This document shows, piece after piece, positions 28,092-36,286 of a stretch of 64,000 nt of DNA. A program made the position numbers and the translations under genes. This DNA comes from Snuella sedimenti (GTDB taxonomy: Bacteria > Bacteroidota > Bacteroidia > Flavobacteriales > Flavobacteriaceae). The number at the start of each line of letters is the position of its first letter. Position 1 is the stretch's first letter. The stretch covers positions 49,433-113,432 of the forward strand of contig NZ_JAELVQ010000014.1 of the NCBI RefSeq assembly GCF_016428595.1, written 5' to 3'. A model generated the notes under the pieces. The model saw only the letters and a list, made by a program, of their open reading frames with translations. It searched no databases and was not told where the DNA came from.

Positions 28092-28568
28092 CTAATCTTT
28101 TTTGTAATTAAATTTTATGATTTCTACCGATCCATCCTTTTGTTTTATATCTACGTAAACATTCATTTCTTTGTCACCTATTTTTTCAAAACTCATACCT
28201 TCAAACAGGACTTTGGTCGGTGTAATTTCTTTAAGAGGGAAGTCTACCGTTTCATCCTTGGTTTCCCAGCCTTTAAGGTCATTTCCAAAATGTTTTAATT
28301 GAAGTATTAAGGTGTTATTTACCTCGCGTATTATTTCAATTTCATAGAAGGATACCTTGTTGTTGTTGATTAGTTTAAAGCAAGCCATCATAGAACCTCC
28401 TGAAGGTTCGCTCCAATTTTCTTCGACAATACCACCAAATGCAGCCCCTTTCCAGTTACCTGCTATCCAAGAAATATTTTCGAGTTTAGGTTCCAGCTTT
28501 TGAGATAATTGAGCAAATAAGCTTGCAGGTAAGCAGATAAGGGTGAAAATGAATAAGAGTGTTTTCAT
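28092..28568 (-). CDS. DUF6265 family exported protein
   Basis: A 158-residue protein with a signal peptide (about residues 1-19, LFAQ). The mature part begins ISWIAGNWKG and continues with EENWSEPSGGSMMACFKL, the pattern of the DUF6265 family, a lipocalin-like beta-barrel of unknown ligand. It is directly followed by the M28 peptidase gene (one base apart). The ATG has the leader AAAATTTAAACAG in front of it. Confidence 0.85.
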   Translation of the reverse strand: MKTLLFIFTLICLPASLFAQLSQKLEPKLENISWIAGNWKGAAFGGIVEENWSEPSGGSMMACFKLINNNKVSFYEIEIIREVNNTLILQLKHFGNDLKGWETKDETVDFPLKEITPTKVLFEGMSFEKIGDKEMNVYVDIKQKDGSVEIIKFNYKKD

Positions 28569-28719
28569 CTGTTTAAATTTTATTGTTTTTCATAGATTAG
28601 ATGTAATTATTCACATCGTTAATAATTGTTTTTCAAAGGTGTTCGTGAATCTTCGATTTCGCCAATAATCATTTAACTCCACTTTTATTTTTTTATGGAG
28701 TCGTTGAACCTTCGGTTTC

Positions 28720-28770
28720 GGTGGGTATCAAGATTTGTTATGGCTCATTTCATCTGTTTAAAATTTTATA
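28720..28770 (-). repeat. Decayed leader repeat, copy A
   Basis: It shares GGTGGGTAT, ATTTGTTATG(G/C)CTCATTTCAT and GTTTAAAATTTTATA with copy B at 28841-28899. On the minus strand it reads as an A-rich leader, ATGAAA and then TGA. Confidence 0.6.
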
Positions 28771-28840
28771 GTTTTCTGAAAATGAAGAAACTAAAAATTT
28801 CTGCACATTCAGGAATTCGCATAAAAAAATTAATCATGTT

Positions 28841-28899
28841 GGTGGGTATGCAATGATGAAATTTGTTTATGCTCATTTCATACGTTTAAATTTTGATAA
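28841..28899 (-). repeat. Decayed leader repeat, copy B
   Basis: Same layout as copy A; on the minus strand AAAATTTAAACGTATGAAA is followed directly by TGA. Confidence 0.6.
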
Positions 28900-28905
28900 T
28901 TCATT

Positions 28906-28957
28906 GATTTTATATTAATTATAAAATTGAGAACGTATGCAATCGCTACGCTCTCAC
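28906..28957 (-). repeat. Dispersed 52-base element, copy 2
   Basis: It matches 5521-5572 at 45 of 52 positions on the opposite strand. The GAGAGCGT and ACGTTCTC arms form a hairpin with one G-U pair. Confidence 0.7.
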
Positions 28958-28967
28958 ATTAAAAATT

Positions 28968-29021
28968 TTAAACATTCCCTTTTGTGAAAAAATGCTTAAA
29001 TTTTGTTAATGCTCGTTTCAT
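28968..29021 (-). other. Decayed leader repeat, copy C, with a 17-codon reading frame
   Basis: Starts ATGAAACGAGCATTAACAAA; copies A and B have TGA where this has CGA. It is too short to call a gene, but it shows what the ancestral start may have encoded (MKRALTKF). Confidence 0.35.
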
Positions 29022-29117
29022 GTGCTTAAGATTTTTAGAATAAGCTGTAAAAAATTAATTCCTGTAAATACCTCGTGATCTTACACAGAGGCAGTTTACT
29101 AAGTTAGTGAAAATAAA

Positions 29118-29145
29118 AAACGCCTCATTTTAATTTGAGGCGTTT
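29118..29145 (-). terminator. Intrinsic terminator of the fatty acid degradation operon
   Basis: The stem AAACGCCTCA / TGAGGCGTTT has an 8-base loop. On the minus strand a run of T follows. It lies 40 bases after the acyl-CoA dehydrogenase stop. Confidence 0.88.
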
Positions 29146-29184
29146 CTACATTTGCTAGTCACAAATTGTTTAGAATTAGTCACA

Positions 29185-30987
29185 TTAAAAACAATATTTA
29201 TTTTCGATTTTTAATTTTTCAGCTATGGCCAATCTTAAATCAACAATATCAGGGTAATTAGTATATTTGGTAAAACGTTTTAACCCCATAAGCATCATAC
29301 GTTGTTCGTCGCCTTCTGCAAAAGAAATAATGCTTTCTTTTCCGTTTTTCTCAACGATACTTACAGCATGATACAAGTAGAGTTTAGCCATAGCAATTTG
29401 AATGGCTTGCGCTGCTTCACCAAAGCGTTTTACGTTTTTTTCTGTTCTTAATATTGCCGATTCGGCCATATAGATCTCTATTAATATATCGGAAGCAGCT
29501 ATGAGTAATTGCTGATGCTCCTCCAGATCAGGTCCAAATTTTTGTACAGCTGCTCCTGCAACCATTAAAAAAACCTTTTTAAGTTTGGCTATCATGGCTT
29601 TCTCTTCAGAAAATAGCTCTGAATAGTCAGGCGTTTCGAATGATGGTATTCCCATTAGTTCTTCTTGAACCTTCATGGCTGGCGTTAATAGATCCACATG
29701 CCCTTTCATTGCTTTTTTCACTAGCATACCAACACATAACATGCGGTTTATTTCATTGGTTCCTTCATATATACGCGTAATACGGGCATCTCTCCAAGCA
29801 GCTTCCATGGGGGTATCTTCAGAGAAGCCCATACCTCCAAAAATTTGAATACCTTCATCGGAGCAATTCTGGATATCTTCAGAAACGGCAACTTTTAGGA
29901 TGGAGCATTCTATAGCATATTCTTCTACACCTTTTAATTCGGCTTCCTGGTGGCTGTTACCAGCAGCTATGCGCAAGGCAATACGATCCTCAATATTCTT
30001 GGCGGCTCTGTACGTTGCAGACTCAGATACATAGGCATTGGTTGCCATTTCTGACAATTTGATCTTAATGGCTCCAAAGTCTATGATAGGGGTCTTAAAT
30101 TGCTTACGTTGGTTTGCATACTGAACACTTAATGTAGTAATACGCCTTTGTGAATCTAAACAGGCTGCTGCTAATTTTATTCGTCCTATGTTTAAGGCAT
30201 TCATCGCTATTTTAAAACCATTACCCCGTTCGGATAACATATTTTCAACGGGAACTACTGTATCATTAAAGAATACTTGCCGTGTTGAAGAAGCACGAAT
30301 TCCCAATTTATGTTCTTCTTCGCCTAGTGTAATTCCATTGCTAGGGTCGTTTTCAACAATAAAACCTGTAATGTTTTTATCGTCTTCAATACGGGCAAAT
30401 ACGATAAATAATTTACAGAATCCTGCATTGGATATCCACATTTTTTGTCCGTTAATTTTATAGGTCTTACCATCATCAGATAGGGTAGCGGTTGTTTTTC
30501 CTGAATTAGCATCACTACCTGCTCCTGGTTCTGTTAAACAATAGGCTCCAAACCATTCGCCGGTGGCTAATTTTGGAACATACTTTTGTTTTTGAGCTTC
30601 GGTGCCGTACAACGTTATTGGCATGATGCCAATACCTGTATGTGCACCAAACGCCGTGCTAAAAGATCCTGTACCACTGGAAATGTAATCGCATGTAAGT
30701 AAGGTTGAAACAAATCCCATTCCTAAACCACCATAAGCTTCGGGCACGCCAACACCCAAAAAGCCTAGTTCTCCGGCTTTTACCATACAAGCTTCAGTAA
30801 AAGCATAATCTTTTGCTTCAAAACGCGCTTTATTGGGTATGATCTCACGGTCATTAAACTCCATAACCGCATCTTTCATCATGTTTTGTTCTTCCGAAAA
30901 ATCTTCTGGAGTAAATACATCATCACAGTTGGTTTCCTTGACCAAAAACTGTCCGCCTCGAAGGATGTTATTTTCTATTGTATTCAT
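29185..30987 (-). CDS. Acyl-CoA dehydrogenase
   Basis: A flavoenzyme of 600 residues that forms the trans-2 double bond in the first step of beta-oxidation. The FAD/substrate signatures are visible: YCLTEPGAGSDANS, KMWISNAG, and the catalytic glutamate region ITRIYEGTNEINRML. A helical extension of about 180 residues follows the usual core, as in the very-long-chain (ACAD9/VLCAD-like) branch, which suggests long acyl chains and membrane contact. It is the last gene of the marR-fadB-fadA operon. Confidence 0.94.
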   Translation of the reverse strand: MNTIENNILRGGQFLVKETNCDDVFTPEDFSEEQNMMKDAVMEFNDREIIPNKARFEAKDYAFTEACMVKAGELGFLGVGVPEAYGGLGMGFVSTLLTCDYISSGTGSFSTAFGAHTGIGIMPITLYGTEAQKQKYVPKLATGEWFGAYCLTEPGAGSDANSGKTTATLSDDGKTYKINGQKMWISNAGFCKLFIVFARIEDDKNITGFIVENDPSNGITLGEEEHKLGIRASSTRQVFFNDTVVPVENMLSERGNGFKIAMNALNIGRIKLAAACLDSQRRITTLSVQYANQRKQFKTPIIDFGAIKIKLSEMATNAYVSESATYRAAKNIEDRIALRIAAGNSHQEAELKGVEEYAIECSILKVAVSEDIQNCSDEGIQIFGGMGFSEDTPMEAAWRDARITRIYEGTNEINRMLCVGMLVKKAMKGHVDLLTPAMKVQEELMGIPSFETPDYSELFSEEKAMIAKLKKVFLMVAGAAVQKFGPDLEEHQQLLIAASDILIEIYMAESAILRTEKNVKRFGEAAQAIQIAMAKLYLYHAVSIVEKNGKESIISFAEGDEQRMMLMGLKRFTKYTNYPDIVDLRLAIAEKLKIENKYCF

Positions 30988-31072
30988 ATTTAAGTTTATA
31001 TTTTAGATTTAAGTAGGTGGAGATAAGGTTATAGTTTAATAGAAACGATGGTATTTCACTACACAAAATGTT

Positions 31073-32263
31073 TTAATTGAGAAATTCAAAAATGCCACAG
31101 GCTCCTTGACCAGTACCAACACACATGGTTACAGCACCATATTTCCCCTTCATATTACGCTTACGCATTTCGTCAAATAGTTGCACAGATAATTTAGCGC
31201 CCGTACAACCAAGTGGATGTCCTAAAGCAATAGCTCCACCATTTACATTAACAATATTTGGGTTCAAATGAAGTTCTCTAATAACTGCTAGGGATTGAGA
31301 TGCAAAGGCTTCATTTAACTCTATGAGTTCCAGATCATCCTGTTTTAAACCTGCTTGTTTTAATGCTTTTGGAACTGCTTTTACAGGGCCTATTCCCATA
31401 ATACGGGGTTCGACACCAGCTGCTGCGTAATTAACTAAACGGGCAATAGGCTCTAGGTTTAAAGTCTTAACCATAGTTTCGCTCATTACCATTACAAAGG
31501 CAGCCCCATCACTCATTTGGGAAGAATTCCCAGCGGTAACACTTCCATTGGCCGCAAATACAGGGCGTAATTTAGCTAGTGCCTCTAGACTGGTTCCGGC
31601 ACGTGGTCCTTCGTCTTTAGTTACTGTATATGTTTTAGTCGCTTTTTTACCTTGATCGTTGATATAGGTTTGTTCTACTTCAATGGGCACGATTTGATCT
31701 TTAAATCGATCTTCTGCCTGTGCTCTTAAGGCTTTCATATGTGAATTAAAAGCAAATTCATCTTGATCTTCCCGGGACACGTTAAATTGGTTGGCCACAG
31801 CTTCTGCCGTATTTCCCATACCCCAGTAGTAATCTTCATGTCCGGCTTTTACAATATCATAATTTAATTCTGGCTTGAAACCTGTCATTGGAACCGCACT
31901 CATGCTTTCGGCTCCACCGGCAATAATACAATCGGCCATCCCCGCTTGAATTTTGGCAGTTGCGATACCAATGGTTTCTATTCCAGAAGAACAAAACCGG
32001 TTAACGGTTACACCGGGAACATCGACAGAATTCAATCCCATTAAAGAAATTAAACGTGCCATATTCAAACCTTGTGAGCCCTCGGGCATAGCATTGCCAA
32101 CGATTACATCGTCGATAAGGGTTGTATCTAAATTAGGCAGTTCCTTCATCATATACTGAATGGTTTCGGCTGCCAATTCATCTGTTCTTTTAAAGCGAAA
32201 AACACCTTTAGGAGCTTTCCCTACGGCCGTTCTATATGCTTTGACTATATATGCTTGTTTCAT
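31073..32263 (-). CDS. fadA: Acetyl-CoA C-acyltransferase (3-ketoacyl-CoA thiolase)
   Basis: Cleaves 3-ketoacyl-CoA with CoA in the last step of beta-oxidation. The 396 residues show the acyl-accepting cysteine in VNRFCSSGIETI, the GGAESMSAVPM loop, the NEAFA motif, GGAIALGHPLGCTGAKL, and the second catalytic cysteine in CVGTGQGACGIFE. It works with the fused FadB-like enzyme upstream, from which it is separated by an inserted four-helix-bundle gene. Confidence 0.95.
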   Translation of the reverse strand: MKQAYIVKAYRTAVGKAPKGVFRFKRTDELAAETIQYMMKELPNLDTTLIDDVIVGNAMPEGSQGLNMARLISLMGLNSVDVPGVTVNRFCSSGIETIGIATAKIQAGMADCIIAGGAESMSAVPMTGFKPELNYDIVKAGHEDYYWGMGNTAEAVANQFNVSREDQDEFAFNSHMKALRAQAEDRFKDQIVPIEVEQTYINDQGKKATKTYTVTKDEGPRAGTSLEALAKLRPVFAANGSVTAGNSSQMSDGAAFVMVMSETMVKTLNLEPIARLVNYAAAGVEPRIMGIGPVKAVPKALKQAGLKQDDLELIELNEAFASQSLAVIRELHLNPNIVNVNGGAIALGHPLGCTGAKLSVQLFDEMRKRNMKGKYGAVTMCVGTGQGACGIFEFLN

Positions 32264-32269
32264 TTTATT

Positions 32270-32306
32270 TTGAGTATTGAGTATTGGGTATTGAGAAATG
32301 AGTATT
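32270..32306. repeat. Heptad-like GAGTATT repeats downstream of the four-helix-bundle gene
   Basis: TGAGTATTGAGTATTGGGTA and the following TTGAGAAATGAGTATT contain four near-copies of a GAGTATT unit. A related sequence in the opposite orientation flanks the other side of the gene (32661-32697). Confidence 0.65.
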
Positions 32307-32332
32307 CATACAATTAACTTTTTTTGTAAGAC

Positions 32333-32659
32333 TTAATTCATTTTTTGTATTTCAATACACAATTCTATAATAGGTTGTACTTTATCTTTATTTATTAGGT
32401 TCAATTCAATGACTAATAGTAATTGCGTTTGAAGTTCGTATGCTGAACCATTTGCAACACTCAAAAAGTGTTTGAATTCTTTTCGTGAGTTTCTACCAGA
32501 TCCTTCAGCTATATTTGAAGGAATTGAGATGGCACTTCTCTTTATTTGAGATGTTAGTCCAAATTTTTCACCCGAGGGTAATTCGGAAATAAGCAGATAT
32601 ACTGCTTTTGCTAAATTTATTGATTTTTGCCATATTTTTAAATCTTCTACTTTATGCAT
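32333..32659 (-). CDS. Four-helix-bundle protein (23S rRNA intervening-sequence type)
   Basis: A 108-residue helical protein of the S23/IVS family: HKVEDLKIWQKSINLAKAVY, then GLTSQIKRSAISIPSNIAEGSGR and KEFKHFLSVANGSAYELQTQL. Homologues were first seen within 23S rRNA intervening sequences and are scattered through Bacteroidota genomes. The molecular role is unknown. Here it interrupts a beta-oxidation operon and is flanked by short repeats in inverted orientation, as if it arrived as a small mobile unit. Transcription of fadA probably reads through it. Confidence 0.9.
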   Translation of the reverse strand: MHKVEDLKIWQKSINLAKAVYLLISELPSGEKFGLTSQIKRSAISIPSNIAEGSGRNSRKEFKHFLSVANGSAYELQTQLLLVIELNLINKDKVQPIIELCIEIQKMN

Positions 32660-32660
32660 T

Positions 32661-32697
32661 TCTAACTACTTAATACTAATATCTCAATACTATTAGC
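32661..32697. repeat. AGTATTGAGATATT repeats upstream of the four-helix-bundle gene
   Basis: On the minus strand AGTATTGAGATATTAGTATT precedes the start codon. It resembles, in inverted orientation, the GAGTATT repeats at 32270-32306. Confidence 0.55.
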
Positions 32698-32701
32698 AAC
32701 T

Positions 32702-35107
32702 TTAGTTGCGAAGGGGTTTTCCTGTTTTTAACATATGCTGGATACGCTCCAAGGTTTTACGTTCTGTACATAGGCTCAAGAAGGCTTCACGTTCTAAATC
32801 CAATAGGTATTGTTCGTTTACCAGAGTAGGTTCAGACAAGTCACCACCAGCCATTACATAGGCTAATTTATTGGCAATCTTGTGGTCGTGTTCACTAATA
32901 TAATTTGCGGCTTCCATGGAGTCGGTTCCTACCAGAAACATTCCTAAAGCTTGTTTCCCGAGCACTTTTATGTCTTTACGCTTTACAGGTTGTGTGTAAC
33001 CAGCATCGGCCATTAACCTTGCGTGTGCCTTTGCTGTGGCTATCTGACGTCCCTTATTAACAACTACAATGTCTTTACCTGTTTGCAGAACGCCCATATC
33101 GAAAGCTTCATATGCAGAGGTCGCTACTTTGGCCATGCCAATGGTTAAGAAATACTCCTGAAGAATATTCAGTTCTACATCGCCTTTTCTAAATAAATCC
33201 TGTGCACGCAATGCCATTTCTTTTGAACCACCACCACCTGGAATAACACCAACCCCAAATTCGACCAAACCTATATAGGTTTCGGCTGCTGCAATTACCT
33301 TATCGGCATGCATTGAGAGTTCGCAGCCTCCACCTAAGGTCATCCCGTGTGGTGCGGCAATTGTTGGAATGGCAGAGTAGCGCATGCGCATCATGGTGTC
33401 CTGGAAGTACTTTATCGCCATATTTAGCTCATCGTACTCCTGTTCTACGGCCATCATGAAAATCATTCCAATGTTGGCGCCAACTGAGAAATTAGCGCCT
33501 TGGTTACCAATTATTAATCCCTCAAAATCTTTCTCTGCTAGATCGATTGCTTTATTTATACCGGCAAGTACATCGCCTCCAATGGTATTCATCTTAGATT
33601 GGAATTCACAATTTAGGATACCATCGCCCAAATCTTCGATAACGACTTCCGAATTTTTCCAAACTTCGTTAGATTGTCGGATATTATCAAGGATAATAAA
33701 GGCATCTTGCCCCGGAATTTTTACTTGCTCTTTACTTTTTATTGTATAACCATAGGTGGCACCATCTTTAACGGAATAAAAGGAAGCATTGCCTGATGCC
33801 AACATTTCATGCACCCAGTTTGCAGGCTCCAAGCCCTCATCCTTCATGATTTCAATACCCTTTTCAACACCAATGGCATCCCATATTTGGAAGGGGCCGT
33901 GTTCCCATCCAAATCCCGCTTTCATAGCATCATCAATTTTATACCATTCATTGGTTATTTCGGGAACGCGATACGATACGTAGGCAAATAATGCCGCAAA
34001 GCTCTTTCTATAAAAAGCACCAGCTTTGTCTTTTCCCGAAATCAATATTTTAAAACGATCGATAACTTTATCAACGGATTTTGTTAGTTCCAAGGTAGCA
34101 AACTTTGCTTTTTGTGCACTGCGATATTCTAAGGTGTTAAGATCTAAAGACAGAATTTCTTTTTTGCCATTAGCTACATGCTTTTTATAGAAACCTTGTC
34201 CTGTTTTACTTCCTAACCATTTATTATCAATCATGGTATTGATAAAATCAGGTAACTCAAAGAGGGGCAAACTTTCATCATCCTTACAGTTATCAGCTAT
34301 TCCTTTGGCTACATGTACGAGTGTATCCAGACCAACGACATCTACAGTTCTAAACGTTGCGGATTTAGGTCGGCCTATAACGGGACCTGTAAGCTTATCA
34401 ACTTCTTCTACGGTTAAATCAAGTTCCTTAACTAAGTGGAACAGGCTCATAATACTGAAAATCCCAATTCTATTACCAATAAATGCAGGGGTATCTTTGG
34501 CTATTACAGAGGTTTTTCCTAAAAATTGCTCACCATAATTATTTAGAAACTCCATAACCGAAGCATCTGTTTTTGGTCCCGGGATAATTTCAAACAATTT
34601 TAAGTAACGAGCAGGGTTGAAGAAGTGTGTTCCACAGAAATGTTTCTGAAAATCTTCACTACGGCCTTCACTCATAAATTTAATAGGAATACCCGATGTA
34701 TTGCTGGTAATTAATGTACCAGGGGTTCTATATTGTTCAAGTTTTTCAAAGACTTGTTTTTTAATATCCAAGCGTTCTACAACGACTTCCATTATCCAAT
34801 CTGCATCGCCAACTTTAGATATGTCATCTTCTAAATTTCCTGTAGCAATATTATTAGCAAACTTTTTATGGTAGATAGGTGAGGGGTTTAACTTTAACGC
34901 TGATGCTAACGAATTGTTTACAATGCGATTTCTTACGGTCTTATCATTAAGAGTTAAACCTTTCGCTTGCTCGGCATCGGTTAATTCTTTTGGTATAATA
35001 TCGAGTAACAGCACTTGCACTCCTATGTTTGCAAAGTGGCATGCTATGCCACTTCCCATTATACCAGAACCTATAATTGCAACTTTTTTTATTCTACGTT
35101 TACTCAT
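32702..35107 (-). CDS. Fused 3-hydroxyacyl-CoA dehydrogenase / enoyl-CoA hydratase
   Basis: Catalyses the two middle steps of beta-oxidation. The 801 residues have the dehydrogenase first (Rossmann GSGIMGSGIACHFA at 13-26, catalytic HFFNPARYLKL region, second helical domain to about 420). The crotonase domain is at the C-terminal end (about 480-700, GANFSVGANIGMIF and HGMTLGGGCELSMHADKVIAA, then EFGVGVIPGGGGSKEMALR). This order is the reverse of E. coli FadB but usual in Bacteroidota. It starts one base after the marR stop. Confidence 0.94.
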   Translation of the reverse strand: MSKRRIKKVAIIGSGIMGSGIACHFANIGVQVLLLDIIPKELTDAEQAKGLTLNDKTVRNRIVNNSLASALKLNPSPIYHKKFANNIATGNLEDDISKVGDADWIMEVVVERLDIKKQVFEKLEQYRTPGTLITSNTSGIPIKFMSEGRSEDFQKHFCGTHFFNPARYLKLFEIIPGPKTDASVMEFLNNYGEQFLGKTSVIAKDTPAFIGNRIGIFSIMSLFHLVKELDLTVEEVDKLTGPVIGRPKSATFRTVDVVGLDTLVHVAKGIADNCKDDESLPLFELPDFINTMIDNKWLGSKTGQGFYKKHVANGKKEILSLDLNTLEYRSAQKAKFATLELTKSVDKVIDRFKILISGKDKAGAFYRKSFAALFAYVSYRVPEITNEWYKIDDAMKAGFGWEHGPFQIWDAIGVEKGIEIMKDEGLEPANWVHEMLASGNASFYSVKDGATYGYTIKSKEQVKIPGQDAFIILDNIRQSNEVWKNSEVVIEDLGDGILNCEFQSKMNTIGGDVLAGINKAIDLAEKDFEGLIIGNQGANFSVGANIGMIFMMAVEQEYDELNMAIKYFQDTMMRMRYSAIPTIAAPHGMTLGGGCELSMHADKVIAAAETYIGLVEFGVGVIPGGGGSKEMALRAQDLFRKGDVELNILQEYFLTIGMAKVATSAYEAFDMGVLQTGKDIVVVNKGRQIATAKAHARLMADAGYTQPVKRKDIKVLGKQALGMFLVGTDSMEAANYISEHDHKIANKLAYVMAGGDLSEPTLVNEQYLLDLEREAFLSLCTERKTLERIQHMLKTGKPLRN

Positions 35108-35108
35108 T

Positions 35109-35564
35109 TTATTTTAAACTACTATCGTTAGCATTGTATATCTTTTTATTGGAGACTAAATCATTAATTAATTCGGCAACTTCATAAAAATGTTTTAGTT
35201 TTTCTTCTGAAATATGACTTTTAACGGTATCATTAAATGTAAGTACTTTTTCCCTAGATTGGTCTCGTTTATCCCTACCAAAGTCGGTTAAATGGATTAG
35301 AACGCTACGGCCATCTTCTGGGTTTGGTTGCCGCTCAATCAAACCATTCTTTTCCATGGTCTTTAGTATTCTAGATAAGCTGGTAGCTTCCATGCCCATT
35401 TTTGGTCCTAAAGCTGTTGATGGTGTTCCTTTTTCTGGATCGATACTCAGCAGCGTAAACCCTGTGGCCATGGTACTATCAAACTTAGCAGCTTCCTCAT
35501 TGTACATCTTTTGAACAGCAAGCCAAGTAGTTCTTAGTACGTAATCAATAGTCTTATCTTTCAT
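35109..35564 (-). CDS. MarR-family regulator of the fatty acid operon
   Basis: A 151-residue winged-helix repressor of the MarR type. The core shows FTLLSIDPEKGTPSTALGPKMGMEATSLSRILKTMEKNGLIERQPNPEDGRSVLIHLTDFG, which includes the recognition helix and the DxRS wing. The ATG at 35564 is used; a longer frame would begin with TTG inside the promoter. A 34-bp perfect palindrome overlaps its promoter, so it most likely represses itself and the beta-oxidation genes, with acyl-CoA as a plausible inducer by analogy. Confidence 0.9.
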   Translation of the reverse strand: MKDKTIDYVLRTTWLAVQKMYNEEAAKFDSTMATGFTLLSIDPEKGTPSTALGPKMGMEATSLSRILKTMEKNGLIERQPNPEDGRSVLIHLTDFGRDKRDQSREKVLTFNDTVKSHISEEKLKHFYEVAELINDLVSNKKIYNANDSSLK

Positions 35565-35582
35565 AGTTTTATGTTGGCAAGT

Positions 35583-35590
35583 CAAATATA
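35583..35590 (-). promoter_or_regulatory. -7 box of the marR-fad operon
   Basis: On the minus strand TATATTTG, a perfect TAnnTTTG, directly abuts the palindrome at 35591-35624. The inferred start is about 14 bases before the marR ATG. Confidence 0.65.
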
Positions 35591-35624
35591 TGAAAATATA
35601 TTATGCATGCATAATATATTTTCA
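35591..35624. promoter_or_regulatory. 34-bp perfect palindromic operator
   Basis: The half-site TGAAAATATATTATGCA is followed immediately by its exact reverse complement. It covers the -33 region and touches the -7 box of the marR promoter, the position expected for a repressor. Confidence 0.85.
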
Positions 35625-35644
35625 AAAATAATACATACTGCCAC

Positions 35645-35673
35645 AAAAAAACCACCTCAGTAATAAAGGTGGT
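35645..35673 (-). terminator. Intrinsic terminator downstream of the small membrane protein gene
   Basis: On the minus strand ACCACCT pairs with AGGTGGT around a 9-base loop, followed by seven T. Confidence 0.85.
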
Positions 35674-35698
35674 CTAAAGTATTATTTCAAATTAGAGT

Positions 35699-36094
35699 TT
35701 ATTCCATTTTGCTATTAACAATACCAACAATGGCCCCGACTATAGCTGTAAGGATTATGGATAATCCAACATCTAATGCAAATAGTTGGAATGTTGCTTC
35801 AGTATTCATGGCCATATTAAAAAAATTAAAATATAAACCCAATAGAAGACCTAGTATGGCTCCGGCTTTGGCACCAGTTGCGGCTGTTGAAATTTGAGCC
35901 CAGTGTACAAAGATGTAACTGATTAATAATCCGAAAGTAAGTGATCCTAAAAATATAAGAACTAAGCTTTCAGTACTTTCCTCGGAGGGACCAGGGAAGT
36001 AGTCTTTAAAGAGCATACCGTACAAGAGCCAGCCAAGAAGAAACGAGGCTATACCTCCAATAATTCCGGAAACTAATAACTTTTTTGTTTTCAT
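35699..36094 (-). CDS. Small integral membrane protein
   Basis: A 131-residue protein with four predicted helices (about residues 7-27, 46-66, 76-92 and 104-126). The glycine-rich segments GIIGGIASFLLGWLLYGMLF and GAKAGAILGLLLGLYFNF could pack as in DUF1761-like proteins, which I cannot confirm. It is a single gene with its own terminator. No function is apparent. Confidence 0.75.
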   Translation of the reverse strand: MKTKKLLVSGIIGGIASFLLGWLLYGMLFKDYFPGPSEESTESLVLIFLGSLTFGLLISYIFVHWAQISTAATGAKAGAILGLLLGLYFNFFNMAMNTEATFQLFALDVGLSIILTAIVGAIVGIVNSKME

Positions 36095-36286
36095 CTATTT
36101 GATTTTTAATTGGTTAATAAGTTAAAAATATTGAAAAAATGATGAAAACAACAATGAAATCGTGTTAAAGTGCAAGAATAAGCTTATAATTTCAATCGAT
36201 CATTAAAATTAGTCAAAGGTTACTTATTGGAAAGGATTTCATTGAAAGTACCAATATCAACATAAAGCATAAGTCTTAATTTTCAA

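Larger units (their letters stand above)
28569..29117. other. Repeat-rich gap upstream of the DUF6265 gene
   Basis: No normal gene. On the minus strand it holds three decayed copies of a start-codon leader (ATG positions 28753, 28881 and 29021) and a 52-base element also found before EF-G2 (28906-28957). It also has two similar lines with CTTCGATTTCG and CTTCGGTTTCG. The oldest-looking copy still encodes a 17-residue reading frame; the other two stop after two codons. Confidence 0.7.

Noticed and set aside
28720..29038. Possible CRISPR-like or tandem repeat array
   Set aside because: The three copies are degenerate and unequally spaced (128 and 140 bases between their ATGs) with no uniform spacers, and no cas genes are nearby.
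32333..32659. Four-helix-bundle protein as an Avd-like part of a diversity-generating retroelement
   Set aside because: No reverse transcriptase and no template/variable repeat pair are present; the sequence fits the IVS type.
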